Notes: generated from the letters alone by a model not told the origin. A stretch of 64,000 nt of DNA from Streptomyces sp. SID13031 (GCF_010548305.1 NZ_JAAGLV010000004.1:124001-188000); one strand, 5' to 3'. Positions 25,464 through 36,570 are shown, counted from the stretch's first letter. A program made the numbers and translations.

Positions 25464-25475
25464 TAGTGTGGGTCC
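25464..25475 (+). promoter_or_regulatory. Leaderless promoter -10 box of the yyaL-like gene
   Basis: TAGTGT at 25464-25469, six bases before the ATG at 25476. Confidence 0.6.
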
Positions 25476-27455
25476 ATGGCCTCCAATGAGCTTGGTAAGT
25501 CGACTTCGCCGTATCTGCGGCAGCACGCCGAGAATCCGGTGCACTGGCGGGAGTGGTCCGAGGCCGTGTTCGCGGAGGCGCGTGAGCGGGATGTGCCGGT
25601 GTTCTTGTCGGTGGGGTACTCGGCCTGTCACTGGTGTCATGTGATGGCGCACGAGTCGTTCGAGGACGAGGCCACGGCGGCCTATCTCAACGAGAACTTC
25701 GTCTGCGTGAAGGTCGATCGCGAGGAGCGGCCGGATGTGGACGCGATCTACATGCAGGCGACCGTCGCGATGACCGGTCAGGGTGGCTGGCCGATGTCGG
25801 TGTTCCTGACGCCGGCGGCCGAACCGTTCTTCTGTGGGACCTACTTCCCGTCCGAGCCACGGCACGGCATGGCGAGCTTCCGGCAGGTGCTGGAGTCGCT
25901 GGTCAACGCCTGGCAGACGAAGCGCGCGGACATCGACAAGGTCGGTCGCTCGGTCGTCGAACAGCTCGGTGCGCGCACGGCGGCAGCGGAAGGGGTGATC
26001 GACGAGGCGACGCTGGAGCGGGCCGTGGCGTTGCTGAAGGTGGACTTCGATCCGGTGGATGCCGGGTTCGGGCGGGCGCCGAAGTTCCCGCCGTCGATGG
26101 TGCTCGACTTCCTGCTCCGGCACCACCGGCGGACCGGTTCGGCCGAAGCGCTCGAGATGGTCGCGCAGACGGGTGAGCGGATGGCGCGCGGTGGCCTGTA
26201 CGACCAACTGGCCGGCGGCTTCGCGCGGTACAGCGTCGACGGGCAGTGGGTCATCCCGCACTTCGAGAAGATGCTCTACGACAACGCCCTGCTGCTCGAT
26301 GTCTATACCCAGTGGTGGGCGATCACCGAGGACCCACTGGCCAAGAGGGTCGCCACCGAGACCGCCGACTTCCTGCTCGCCGAGTTGCGCACGCCCGAGG
26401 GCGGGTTCGCCTCCGCGCTCGACGCCGACACCGAGGGGGAAGAGGGCCGGTACTACGTCTGGTCGCCCGACGAGTTGCGCCGACTGCTCGGGGACGACGT
26501 CGATTGGGTGATAGACCTCTGCGACGTCACCGGCACCTTCGAGCACGGAACCTCCGTCCTCCAGCTCCGGCGCGACCCCGACGACCAGCCTCGGTGGCAG
26601 AAGGTTCAGGCGGTACTACGGGACGCCCGTCGCGCGCGGACGTATCCCGGCCGCGACGACAAGGTGGTCGCGGCGTGGAACGGTCTTGCGATCACGGCAC
26701 TTGCGCGGGCGGGCGTAGTACTGGAGAAGCGGGAGTATGTGGAGGCCGCTGTGGTGGCGGCCGGATTGATCCGGGATGTGCATGTGGACCAAGCCGGAAT
26801 CCTGCGGCGGACGTCGAGGGATGGTGTAGTCGGAGGTGCGTATGGGGTGCTGGAGGACTACGCGGCCTTCGCGCAGGCGTGTCTGACGCTGCTCGGGGTG
26901 ACCGGCGACGAGGAGTGGCTGGAGCTGGCGCAAAGCCTGTTGGACCGGGTACTCCAGCAGTTTGTTGCCGACGGCAACTTTTATGACACGGCCGGGGATG
27001 CGGAGGCGCTGATCTGGCGACCGCAGGACGCGACCGACAATGCGAGTCCCGCTGGGGTGTCGCTCGCCGCTGAAGCGCTGACCACGCTGGCGAGCGTGAC
27101 CGGATCGGCCCGCTACGAAGCCGCTGCCCAGCAAGCACTCCAGTTGTCCACTTCCATCATCACCAGAGCGCCCCGCTTCGCCGGCCGGGCCTTGGCGGTC
27201 GCCGAGACCATCGCTTCGGGACCACTGGAAATCGCCGTCGTCGGTGAATCCGAGGAGCTGATCCGGGTTGCCGTGAAGGACGCTCCCTGGGGGACCGCCA
27301 TCGCCACTGGTCTGCCCGGATCCGAAGTACCGCTGCTTGCCGGCCGTGGTCTGGTCGGGGGTGAGCCGGCCGCGTTCGTCTGCCAGAAGTTCACCTGCCG
27401 GCTGCCGATCGTGTTGCCGGAAGACCTTCGACGTGAGTTGCAAGCCCCAAGCTGA
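25476..27455 (+). CDS. Thioredoxin-domain protein of the YyaL/SPATA20 family (DUF255)
   Basis: A 659-residue protein. Residues 1-165 are the DUF255 thioredoxin-like domain with CHWCH in place of CxxC (GYSACHWCHVMAHESFED), followed by VDREERPDVD and GQGGWPMSVFLTP. The rest is an (alpha/alpha)6 barrel-like part, with YDQLAGGFARYSVDGQWVIPHFEKMLYDNA and WNGLAITALARA. Cytoplasmic; its activity in bacteria is not settled. The orthologue stands at the same place in mycobacteria (Rv1084, from memory). Confidence 0.92.
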   Translation: MASNELGKSTSPYLRQHAENPVHWREWSEAVFAEARERDVPVFLSVGYSACHWCHVMAHESFEDEATAAYLNENFVCVKVDREERPDVDAIYMQATVAMTGQGGWPMSVFLTPAAEPFFCGTYFPSEPRHGMASFRQVLESLVNAWQTKRADIDKVGRSVVEQLGARTAAAEGVIDEATLERAVALLKVDFDPVDAGFGRAPKFPPSMVLDFLLRHHRRTGSAEALEMVAQTGERMARGGLYDQLAGGFARYSVDGQWVIPHFEKMLYDNALLLDVYTQWWAITEDPLAKRVATETADFLLAELRTPEGGFASALDADTEGEEGRYYVWSPDELRRLLGDDVDWVIDLCDVTGTFEHGTSVLQLRRDPDDQPRWQKVQAVLRDARRARTYPGRDDKVVAAWNGLAITALARAGVVLEKREYVEAAVVAAGLIRDVHVDQAGILRRTSRDGVVGGAYGVLEDYAAFAQACLTLLGVTGDEEWLELAQSLLDRVLQQFVADGNFYDTAGDAEALIWRPQDATDNASPAGVSLAAEALTTLASVTGSARYEAAAQQALQLSTSIITRAPRFAGRALAVAETIASGPLEIAVVGESEELIRVAVKDAPWGTAIATGLPGSEVPLLAGRGLVGGEPAAFVCQKFTCRLPIVLPEDLRRELQAPS

Positions 27456-27566
27456 CAACCTGCGTCAGTGCGGGTTTTCCCTGTCATTTCGGCGGAATCA
27501 CTTGACTCCCGCCCCGACGGAGGACAGAGTCCTCCCTCAGTCGGGTGTAACAGAACTCGCATGTAC

Positions 27567-27599
27567 TGACACACAGTGTCACAACTAGGCAGTGACACT
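27567..27599. promoter_or_regulatory. Possible operator upstream of the M4 peptidase gene
   Basis: TGACAC-ACA-GTGTCA (27567-27581) is a perfect 6-base inverted repeat. A further half site AGTGACACT follows at 27591-27599. It lies about 80-110 bases before the TTG start of the M4 gene. The rest of this 220-base gap shows no gene. Confidence 0.5.
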
Positions 27600-27678
27600 T
27601 TTGCGCCAGGCATCCGGCGTCCCCAATTGAATTGGTCGTTGCGCCCAAACAGCGACCACACCGTGAGGAGATGTTGTC

Positions 27679-29733
27679 TTGAAACGACTGACATCAGCAG
27701 GGGCGGTGGTCATCGTCGCAGCTGCGGGGTTGGCGATGTCGCCCGCAGGAGCCGCCAACCGTACGGCCCCGCTTCCGGCATCCGGCTTCAACCAGCCGGC
27801 CGCCGTCCAGGCCGAACAAGCGCTGACCGCGCAGACGGCCGCAGCTCTCGGTTTGGCCGGCGGTGAAGTGCTCACGGTCCGCGACGTCGTCAAGGACGCC
27901 GACGGCACCGAGCACGTTCGCTACGACCGTACGTTCAACGGCCTGAAGGTGGTCGGTGGTGACCTGATCGTGGAGCGCAAGAGCGACGCGATCACCGGGG
28001 TCATCTACAACCGTGGCGCGAAGGCGGTCGGGGTCTCCTCGACCAAGCCGACGCTGTCCCAGGCCGCCGCCCTGGCCAAGGGCGCGAAGGCGGCAGACTT
28101 CAAGGCCGCCAGCAACAAGGGGACGCTGGTCGTCTTCGTCACCACCGGCAAGCCGGTGCTGGCCTACGAGGTCGTCACGTCGGGCGTCAAGGCCGACCAG
28201 ACGCCGTCGGTGCTGCACTCGTTCGTCGACGCCAAGACCGGCGCGATCCTGGACTCCGACGACGAGATCAAGACCGGTACCGGTAACTCGATGTACTCCG
28301 GCACCGTCACCATCGGGACGTCCGGCAGCTACTCGCTGACCGACACCAGCCGCGGTGGCAACTGGACCACGGATCTGAACGGCGCCACGTCCGGCAACGG
28401 CACCACCTTCACCGACCCCGACGACACCTGGGGCAGCGGTACCACCGCGAACCGCCAGACCGCCGGTGTCGATGCCCACTACGGCACGCAGCTGACCTGG
28501 GACTACTACAAGAACGTCTACGGCCGCAGCGGCATCTTCAACAACGGCCAGGGTTCGCGGTCCCGCGTGCACTACGGCAACGCGTACGTGAACGCGTTCT
28601 GGGACGGCACCCAGATGACGTATGGCGACGGCTCCGGCAACGCCCGGCCGCTGACCTCCATCGACGTGGCCGGCCACGAGATGAGCCACGGTGTCACCGA
28701 GGCCAGCGCGAACCTGAACTACTCCGGTGACGCGGGCGGCCTGAACGAGGCGACCTCGGACATCTTCGGCACCGCCGTCGAGTTCTACGCCAACAACGCC
28801 TCCGACGTGGGTGACTACCTCATCGGCGAGAAGATCAACATCAACGGCAACGGCACCCCGCTGCGCTACATGGACAAGCCGTCGAAGGACGGCGCCAGCA
28901 AGGACTGCTGGACGACCAGCACCGGTGGGCTCGACCCGCACTACTCCTCCGGCCCGCTGAACCACTGGTTCTACCTGGCCTCCGAGGGCAGTGGCGCCAA
29001 GACGATCAACGGCGTGTCCTACAACAGCACCACCTGCGACGGTTCGACCGTCACCGGCGTGACCCGCGACGTGGCGGCCAAGGTCTGGTACCAGACCCTG
29101 ACCACCAAGCTGACCTCCGGTAGCACCTACCCGGATGCCCGCGAAGGCGCGATCACCGTCGCCAAGGCGCTCTACGGCGCCAACTCGGCCCAGTGCCTCG
29201 GCATCCAGGCCGCGTTCAACGGCATCACCGTCCCGGCCGGCGCCGCCACCTGTGGCGCTGTCATCCCGCCGACCGGCTCCGAGCGTCTGGTGAACGGTGG
29301 CTTCGAGTCCGGTGCGGCCAGCTGGACCGGTACCGCCGGCGTCGTCACCAACAGCGCCACCAAGCCCGCCCACGGCGGTAGCTACAAGGCCTGGTTCGGC
29401 GGCAAGGGCGTCACGAGCACCCAGAACCTCGCTCAGTCCGTCGCCGTCCCGGCCGGTGCCACCTCGGCGCAGCTGTCGCTGTGGATCCGGATCGACACCA
29501 ACGAGACGACCACCTCGACGGTGTACGACAAGGTTGCGGTCCAGATCGTCAACGGTGCCACCACCACGACCCTGGCGACCTACACCAACCTCAACAAGAA
29601 CACCACGTACACCCAGAAGACGTTCAACGTCGGGGCGTACGCCGGTAAGACGATCTCGGTGAAGTTCCTCGAGAACGAGGACTCCTCGCTGCAGACCAGC
29701 TTCGTCGTCGACGACGTGTCGCTGATCGGCTAG
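27679..29733 (+). CDS. Secreted M4 (thermolysin family) metallopeptidase
   Basis: Exported neutral zinc protease, 684 residues. The signal peptide runs to about residue 25 (VVIVAAAGLAMSPAGA). An FTP/PepSY propeptide occupies about residues 40-200 and would be removed on maturation. The catalytic domain has HEMSH (H333, E334, H337) with the third zinc ligand E357 in GGLNEATSD, 20 residues on as in thermolysin. Residues ~535-684 are an extra C-terminal beta-sandwich-like domain that is repeated in the next gene. TTG start at 27679 with GAGGAG eight bases upstream. Confidence 0.93.
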   Translation: MKRLTSAGAVVIVAAAGLAMSPAGAANRTAPLPASGFNQPAAVQAEQALTAQTAAALGLAGGEVLTVRDVVKDADGTEHVRYDRTFNGLKVVGGDLIVERKSDAITGVIYNRGAKAVGVSSTKPTLSQAAALAKGAKAADFKAASNKGTLVVFVTTGKPVLAYEVVTSGVKADQTPSVLHSFVDAKTGAILDSDDEIKTGTGNSMYSGTVTIGTSGSYSLTDTSRGGNWTTDLNGATSGNGTTFTDPDDTWGSGTTANRQTAGVDAHYGTQLTWDYYKNVYGRSGIFNNGQGSRSRVHYGNAYVNAFWDGTQMTYGDGSGNARPLTSIDVAGHEMSHGVTEASANLNYSGDAGGLNEATSDIFGTAVEFYANNASDVGDYLIGEKININGNGTPLRYMDKPSKDGASKDCWTTSTGGLDPHYSSGPLNHWFYLASEGSGAKTINGVSYNSTTCDGSTVTGVTRDVAAKVWYQTLTTKLTSGSTYPDAREGAITVAKALYGANSAQCLGIQAAFNGITVPAGAATCGAVIPPTGSERLVNGGFESGAASWTGTAGVVTNSATKPAHGGSYKAWFGGKGVTSTQNLAQSVAVPAGATSAQLSLWIRIDTNETTTSTVYDKVAVQIVNGATTTTLATYTNLNKNTTYTQKTFNVGAYAGKTISVKFLENEDSSLQTSFVVDDVSLIG

Positions 29734-29760
29734 TCAGCTGCACTGATTGTCCCGCTGTGA

Positions 29761-31266
<1,506 letters not shown>

Positions 31267-31279
31267 TCAGCTGTCAGAG

Positions 31280-31804
31280 TTAGACCGGCTTGCACAGACT
31301 GCCGGGTTTGGTGGCTTCGGTGAGCAGCGTGCCCACCGGGGCCACCAGCGGCTTCAGCTTGGGGTCGTCGAGTCGCGCCAGCCCACCGCTCGCCGACACC
31401 GCGATGATCATGTCGTCCGGGTGCCGGATCGTCGGTTTGGTGACGCCGACAGCGGCCCAGTCGACCTGCTTGACCGCGTCGGTGAGGGTGCTGAGGAAAC
31501 CGTCCTCCAGCTTGCACTTCCCCGGGCTCTTGCCCATCGAGGTGGCGTTGACGACGCCGTCGGCGCCGACCACGAGCTGGTCGTTGAAGCCGGCGAAGCC
31601 ACCCGTCCGGCTGACCGTCAACGGCAGCGCACCTGCGCCGGTCGTCGGCGTCGGCGTCGGCGTACTGGTGATCGGCGTGCTCGAGTTGGGTGCGGACGGG
31701 GTACTGCCCGCGCCGGAATCGGAATCGTCGCCACACCCGGTCAGTACCAGGCCGGCGGCGGCTGCCAGAACTGCGAACCGAATGTTTTTCACACCCTCAT
31801 GCAT
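31280..31804 (-). CDS. Putative lipoprotein with Ser/Thr/Pro linker
   Basis: A 174-residue lipoprotein: signal peptide IRFAVLAAAAGLVLTGC with a lipobox, then a low-complexity Ser/Thr/Pro tether (about 30-58), then a beta-rich domain of about 115 residues with two more cysteines (GKCKLEDG and the final SLCKPV) that could form a disulfide. A GTG at 31792 is an alternative start. I do not know its family. The gene is convergent with the M28 gene (13-base gap). Confidence 0.78.
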   Translation of the reverse strand: MHEGVKNIRFAVLAAAAGLVLTGCGDDSDSGAGSTPSAPNSSTPITSTPTPTPTTGAGALPLTVSRTGGFAGFNDQLVVGADGVVNATSMGKSPGKCKLEDGFLSTLTDAVKQVDWAAVGVTKPTIRHPDDMIIAVSASGGLARLDDPKLKPLVAPVGTLLTEATKPGSLCKPV

Positions 31805-31836
31805 ACCCGCCTGCGGGGTGACGGCAGACTTCGTGC

Positions 31837-32307
31837 ATGGGCTGGTACACGAATGTCATCCGCTCGTTAGGGCATCGCCGATGGTTCGCCGTTGCCGGTC
31901 GCAATCTGGTACCGATCGATCGCTGGCTGCAACGAAAGACGGGTGGCCGGATCACCATCCTCGGCCGATCCGCCTTGCCCACTTTGCTTTTGACGACCCA
32001 GGGGCGGAAGTCCGGCCTGCCCCGAACGGTGCCGCTGATCTACGCGCCCGACGGCGACGGCTACCTCGTCACCGCGTCCAACTGGGGTCAGGAGAGCCAT
32101 CCGGCCTGGTCGGGCAACCTGCTCGCTTCTGGTGAAGCGACCGTGGCATTGACCGGTGGACGCGAGATCCCGGTCCGCGCCGTCCTGGCTGAAGGAACGG
32201 AGCGGGACCGGGTCTGGCCACTCGTCACGCGGGTCTGGCCGGCCTACGACACGTACGTCGAACGCAGCGGCCGGGCGATCCGCGTTTTCGTACTGACGCC
32301 TAGCTGA
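31837..32307 (+). CDS. F420-dependent nitroreductase-like protein (DUF385/Ddn family)
   Basis: A 156-residue protein of the deazaflavin (F420)-dependent reductase family to which Ddn of mycobacteria belongs. Typical segments are ILLTTQGRKSGLPRTVPLIYA-like text (LLLTTQGRKSGLPRT), the SNWGQESHPAWSGNLLA motif near the cofactor site and the final VWPAYDTYVERSGRAI. Substrates may be quinones. The stop region overlaps the convergent kinase-fold gene by eight bases. Confidence 0.88.
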   Translation: MGWYTNVIRSLGHRRWFAVAGRNLVPIDRWLQRKTGGRITILGRSALPTLLLTTQGRKSGLPRTVPLIYAPDGDGYLVTASNWGQESHPAWSGNLLASGEATVALTGGREIPVRAVLAEGTERDRVWPLVTRVWPAYDTYVERSGRAIRVFVLTPS

Positions 32308-33484
32308 TCGATGACACCAGATTCACCAGCGTTCGGGTGAGCCGCACGCGTTCGACGAACAGGTCGAGGTTGCAGTCGCTGGTCTTGCCGAGTTGCTCCA
32401 ACGGCAAGGCGGTGAAGGTCGCGCGGGCGAGCAGTGAGCCGAGGTAGCCGTAGAGCACCTCGTCCTCGGACACTGTCATCCCCTCCGCGGCCAGCCCCTC
32501 CATGAACGCGCCAAGGATGACCGTGTGGATCGTCGGCAGTTCCTCCGCCGCGAGCTCGCCGGCGTGGGCCAGTCCGACCAGGAGCTGACCGAGGTCGAAC
32601 CCGACGGCCTGTGGGCAGTCGAACCCCCAGTCGATCACCACGAACTCGTCCTGCTTGTCCTTCGGTACCAGCAGATTCTGCGGACTCGCGTCCCCGTGCT
32701 GATAGGTCTGTGGCAAGGTGTCCAGCCGATCCAGTACTGCGGGCAGCCGGTTCGCGAGCTCGAGCAACTCGTCCCGCAGCCCGTGATCGCCGGTCGAGCA
32801 GACCGCCTCGGCCAGCAGCGGGTGCTGCCAGGTCTGGTCGTCGGCCAGCACCGGGATCGCGCCGTTCATCACGCGGCCGCCCGTGTAGTACCGGAGCCCG
32901 GTCCCTGGCACATCCACGTTGCCCCGGGGGAGTAGCGGCTCGACCAGGTGCGGCTGACGCCGGGCGGACAGCTGGCCGAGTAGGTACGCAGCGCGCTCGA
33001 AGCGGCCGAGCGGCCAGCCGCCGGGCGGTTGGATGACGTCTTCCATCCACAGCGTCGCGCGATCGTCGTCGTACTCGTTGATCCGGTACAGCTGCGGCAG
33101 CCGGAGCCCGTCGGGCAGCAGCGTCGCAATGGTGCTCCGGTGGACCGCTATTTCGAGTTGCCAGGGCAGGTTCTGGATGAAGGCCTCCCGGAGCTCTTCC
33201 GGGACCAGGTGCATCATCGGCCAGTGCCGGGTCGACTGGAGCTTCTTGAGGAAGACGGACCACTCGACGCTCTCCCCCGAGGGCAGCTCGGCCGTGCCTA
33301 GTACGCGGAGCAGAGCTTCGGTGCTCGGCGTACCGATCTCGTAGTCGACCGGCTCGATCCTGGCCGAGGTCGGTACGGCGCCGGGCAGGCCGGTGGCGCT
33401 TCCGACCAGGCTGGCGAGAGCGCGTTCGTCTGGTGCGTCCCGGCCGAGTGCGGCCAGTCCGTCGCTGATGGTGGTGGTGTTCAT
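32300..33484 (-). CDS. APH-fold phosphotransferase
   Basis: A 394-residue kinase-like protein. The catalytic loop is TYQHGDASPQNLLV, and the metal-binding segment is FVVIDWGFDCPQAVGFDLGQLL. The N-terminal lobe contains WSVFLKKLQS and TLWMEDV. GGGGGA precedes the ATG at 33484. It is related to aminoglycoside or macrolide phosphotransferases and choline kinases; the substrate is unknown. No link to the kinase-fold protein at 11349 beyond the fold. Divergent from a MarR gene. Confidence 0.82.
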   Translation of the reverse strand: MNTTTISDGLAALGRDAPDERALASLVGSATGLPGAVPTSARIEPVDYEIGTPSTEALLRVLGTAELPSGESVEWSVFLKKLQSTRHWPMMHLVPEELREAFIQNLPWQLEIAVHRSTIATLLPDGLRLPQLYRINEYDDDRATLWMEDVIQPPGGWPLGRFERAAYLLGQLSARRQPHLVEPLLPRGNVDVPGTGLRYYTGGRVMNGAIPVLADDQTWQHPLLAEAVCSTGDHGLRDELLELANRLPAVLDRLDTLPQTYQHGDASPQNLLVPKDKQDEFVVIDWGFDCPQAVGFDLGQLLVGLAHAGELAAEELPTIHTVILGAFMEGLAAEGMTVSEDEVLYGYLGSLLARATFTALPLEQLGKTSDCNLDLFVERVRLTRTLVNLVSSIS

Positions 33485-33564
33485 GGATCCCCCCGGCAAT
33501 TCGGTAGTACTTCGATCATGCGCCCGACCCCTTCAGCTCACCTTCAGATCCGACACGCCAAAGA

Positions 33565-33604
33565 AGTAAAGCAGCCTTACTACTGGGATAGTAAAGTTGC
33601 CTTA
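33565..33604. promoter_or_regulatory. Direct-repeat operator overlapping the marR leaderless promoter
   Basis: AGTAAAGCAGCCTTA (33565-33579) and AGTAAAGTTGCCTTA (33590-33604) repeat with a 25-base period. The second contains the -10 box TAAAGT (33592-33597), which stands six bases before the ATG at 33604. Each copy is itself a loose palindrome (TAAAG...CCTTA). Confidence 0.65.
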
Positions 33605-34101
33605 TGACTTCCGTCAATGCCCCTTTAGGCGACGCCGTGGGACATGCTGAGGGGCTTCGCGGCCTGCATATCGCCGGCTTGCTCGGGGTCGCGCTGAACC
33701 GGCTCCGGGCGGAGATCCTGGCCGACTCGGAGCGCGGCTTCCCGGAGTTGCGGGTCTCGCACTTCCGGCTGCTGGAGCTCATTCCGGACAGCGGGGCGCG
33801 GATCACCGACCTGGCCGAGATCGCGGGGATGACGAAGCAGGGGCTCGGCCAGCACATCGACTACCTACAGGAACGCGGGTACGCCGACTCGGAGCGGGTC
33901 GCCGGGGATCGGCGGGTGCGGCTGGTCCGGCGGACGGCGTTGGGGGATCAGGCGGTGGAGTTCAGCCGGGCCGCGATCGACAGGGTCGAGCAGGAGTGGA
34001 GGGAGCGGCTGGGCGCGGACCGGTTCGAATTGCTCCGCGAGGCACTGGTCGAGGTGTGCGGGCCGCTCGACGACGAACTCGAGTGGCTGGGCCGGCCGTA
34101 G
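33604..34101 (+). CDS. MarR family regulator
   Basis: A 165-residue winged-helix protein: RVSHFRLLELIPDSGARITDLAEIA, the recognition helix MTKQGLGQHIDYLQERGYA and the wing SERVAGDRRVRLVRRTALG. It starts on a leaderless promoter that lies inside its probable operator, so self-control is likely. The neighbouring targets could be the divergent kinase-fold gene (120 bases away), or none. Ends two bases from the convergent hemolysin III gene. Confidence 0.87.
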   Translation: MTSVNAPLGDAVGHAEGLRGLHIAGLLGVALNRLRAEILADSERGFPELRVSHFRLLELIPDSGARITDLAEIAGMTKQGLGQHIDYLQERGYADSERVAGDRRVRLVRRTALGDQAVEFSRAAIDRVEQEWRERLGADRFELLREALVEVCGPLDDELEWLGRP

Positions 34102-34103
34102 TA

Positions 34104-34844
34104 CTAGCCGGCGTGGTACGTGGCGATGCTCACGGCGACGTAGTGGCAGATGAAGGCGGCCACCGTGCAGGCGTGGAAGATCTCGTGGAAGCCGAACCAC
34201 AGGGGTGACGGGTTCGGCCGCTTGGTGCCGTAGACGACCGCGCCGATCGAGTAGAGCCCGCCACCGATCGCGAGCAGCGTGACCACGGCCGCGCCGCCCA
34301 GGTGGTAGAAGTCGCCCATCCAGAAGATCGCCACCCAGCCCAGGGCCAGGTAGATCGGCGTGTAGAGCCAGCGCGGGGCGCCGACCCAGAAGATCCGGAA
34401 CAGGATGCCGATCAGGGCACCGCCCCAGGCCAGGCTGAGCAGCAGGATCCGGTCGTTGCCGCGCAGCAGCACCACCCCCAGTGGGGTGTAGGTGCCGGCG
34501 ATCAGCAAGAAGATGTTGCTGTGGTCGAGCCGGCGCAGGATCGCCTCGCCGGTCGCACCCCAGTAGAACCGGTGGTAGAGCCCGGAGATGCCGAACAGCA
34601 GCATCGAGCCCAGCGTGTAGACGGCGGCGGCCCAGCGTGCGCTGCTGGTCGGCGCGAGGCAGATCAGCACGATGCCGGCCGCGGTCGCGAGCGGGAAGGT
34701 GCCGGCATGCAGCCAGCCGCGCAGCTTCGGCTTCAGCGGCGCGAGCTTGTCGGTCAGCCGGTGGCCGTGCTCATGCTCATGGCCGGACTCGGGCGCGGGG
34801 GCATCGGTCGGGGTGCTGGCTGCGGTCCTGGCCGTCATCGCCAT
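34104..34844 (-). CDS. Hemolysin III / PAQR family membrane protein
   Basis: A 246-residue seven-helix membrane protein of the hemolysin III (YqfA, PAQR) family. The N-terminal tail is His-rich (GHEHEHGHRL). Conserved features are GISGLYHRFYW, the RLDHSNIFLLIAGTYTP motif and HEIFHACTVAAFICHYV, whose His residues, with the Ser/Asp nearby, make the zinc site of PAQR hydrolases. The name is historical; the role in bacteria is unclear. Orthologue at Rv1085c by position, from memory. Confidence 0.9.
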   Translation of the reverse strand: MAMTARTAASTPTDAPAPESGHEHEHGHRLTDKLAPLKPKLRGWLHAGTFPLATAAGIVLICLAPTSSARWAAAVYTLGSMLLFGISGLYHRFYWGATGEAILRRLDHSNIFLLIAGTYTPLGVVLLRGNDRILLLSLAWGGALIGILFRIFWVGAPRWLYTPIYLALGWVAIFWMGDFYHLGGAAVVTLLAIGGGLYSIGAVVYGTKRPNPSPLWFGFHEIFHACTVAAFICHYVAVSIATYHAG

Positions 34845-35059
34845 CCTCTCGCGTACGTCCGTCTACTTACTCAACCGTAACCTACGCAACCGTAGGTTCC
34901 CTCGTCCGTAAGCATGAAATGTAGGCGAGATCACCGGGTGGGAAACAGGTTCCCGGAGTGTCTGATGCGCAAACTCCGGTAAAAGTTCGATCACTCTACG
35001 GAACCGGAAATCTGGGCTAGCCTCGGAAGCCGGAGAGCTTTTGAGGAGATCACCTACCC

Positions 35060-35839
35060 ATGCGGACACCTGGCAAGGCAAAGCTGCGCAATGCGGTCTA
35101 CGGGCTGTACGAGCGCCGACTGGCGCGATCGCTGTCGCCGGACCGGATGCCCCGCCACATCGGCGTCATCATCGACGGCAATCGGCGCTGGGCCCGGGCA
35201 ACCGGTGACCCGGTGGCGCGTGGCCACGAGGCCGGCGCCACCAAGATCACCGAGTTCCTGCACTGGTGCGACGAGGTCGGCGTCAAGCTGGTCACCGTCT
35301 GGATGCTGTCCACCGACAACCTGACCCGCCCGGCCGAGGAGCTGGAGCCGTTGCTCCGGATCATCGAGTCGACGGTCGAGGAGCTGACCGCGACCGGTCA
35401 GTGGCGGATCCACCCGGTGGGCGCGCTCGATCTGCTGCCCGGTGCGACTGCCGAAGTACTGAAGGGCGCCGAGGCCGCCACGCAGAACGTGCAGGGCATG
35501 CTGGTGAATGTCGCAGTCGGGTACGGCGGGCGTCGCGAGCTGGCCGACGCCGTCCGGTCGCTGCTGCTCGAGGAGGCAGCCAAGGGCATCTCGATCGAGG
35601 AGCTGGCCGAGCGGGTCGACGTCGAGCACATCGCCGAGCACCTCTACACCAAGGGCCAGCCCGACCCCGACCTGGTCATCCGGACGTCGGGGGAGCAGCG
35701 GCTGGGCGGCTTTCTGCTCTGGCAGAGCGCGCTGAGCGAGTTCTACTTCTGCGAGGCGCTGTGGCCGGACTTCCGGCACGTCGACTTCCTGCGGGCCATC
35801 CGCAGCTACGCCCAGCGCGAACGGCGTTTCGGCACCTGA
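35060..35839 (+). CDS. Cis-prenyl (Z-isoprenyl) diphosphate synthase
   Basis: Adds isopentenyl diphosphate in the Z form to an allylic starter; 259 residues. The family motif HIGVIIDGNRRWAR carries the catalytic Asp. RTSGEQRLGGFLLWQSALSEFYF is the C-terminal signature. The position next to hemolysin III resembles Rv1086, a short-chain Z-farnesyl synthase that supplies the decaprenyl/undecaprenyl carrier route, so it may be that rather than the long-chain UppS. GAGGAG precedes the ATG. The 215 bases upstream hold only promoter-like DNA. Confidence 0.9.
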   Translation: MRTPGKAKLRNAVYGLYERRLARSLSPDRMPRHIGVIIDGNRRWARATGDPVARGHEAGATKITEFLHWCDEVGVKLVTVWMLSTDNLTRPAEELEPLLRIIESTVEELTATGQWRIHPVGALDLLPGATAEVLKGAEAATQNVQGMLVNVAVGYGGRRELADAVRSLLLEEAAKGISIEELAERVDVEHIAEHLYTKGQPDPDLVIRTSGEQRLGGFLLWQSALSEFYFCEALWPDFRHVDFLRAIRSYAQRERRFGT

Positions 35840-35849
35840 GTCTGGTGCC

Positions 35850-36570
35850 GGCCTGCGTGGCTTCGGCGACCGTACTGCGGTCCGCGGCGTCAACGGCCTG
35901 CCCGTCTTCCAGCAACCCGACCCGAGCCGCCCCGAGGGCTGGCTGGCCCCGTTCAGCATGAACGCGACCCAACCCGAACCGCGAACACCTCATGACCGGC
36001 ACCAGCGGTGGCACGGTCCGCGACCTACCCGTCTTCGACAACACGGAGATCTCCGGCGGGTACGAGTGGACGACGTACGCCGAGCGGCTGGAGAAGGCGG
36101 GCGTCAGCTGGTAGACGTACCAGGCGCTGGACAACTTCGACGACAACGCGCTGGCCTGGTTCAAGCCCTTCGTGCAGGCGAAGCCCGGCTCCTCGCTGTA
36201 CGAGCGTGGGTTGCGCATGGTCGGCGACGGCAGCCAGCAGAACGACGCGTTCGCCATGGGCGCCGCGCTGGTCAAGGAGTTCGGGGACGACGTCAAGGCG
36301 GACCGGCTCCCGCAGGTCTCCTGGCTGGTGGCTCCGGCGGCGCTGTCCGAGCACGCCAACTACGCGCCGCCGAACGGTGAGCACCTCACCGCTCAACTGC
36401 TCGCCGCACTCGCGGACAACCCGGCTGTGTGGGCCAAGACCGCGTTCATCCTGAACTACGACGAGCACGGCGGCTTCTTCGACCACGCGCTCCCACCGGT
36501 ACCTCCGCTGGCCACAGGTCGCGGCAAGAGCACCGTCAGCCCGGACGGCGAGGTCGTCGTGCGGGTGTCG
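35850..36570 (+). pseudogene. Decayed phospholipase C (phosphoesterase family)
   Basis: Remains of a phosphocholine-type phospholipase C. The first part (35850-35990) reads LRGFGDRTAVRGVNGLPVFQ in one frame. After an internal loss, a second frame from the ATG at 35992 reads MTGTSGGTVRDLPVFDNTEI, then YEWTTYAERLEKAGVSW and an in-frame TAG at 36112, then NFDDNALAWFKPF, and ends near ILNYDEHGGFFDH. N-terminus, middle and C-terminus are missing, so the gene cannot work. The later open part (from 36172) should not be annotated as a protein. Confidence 0.82.
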
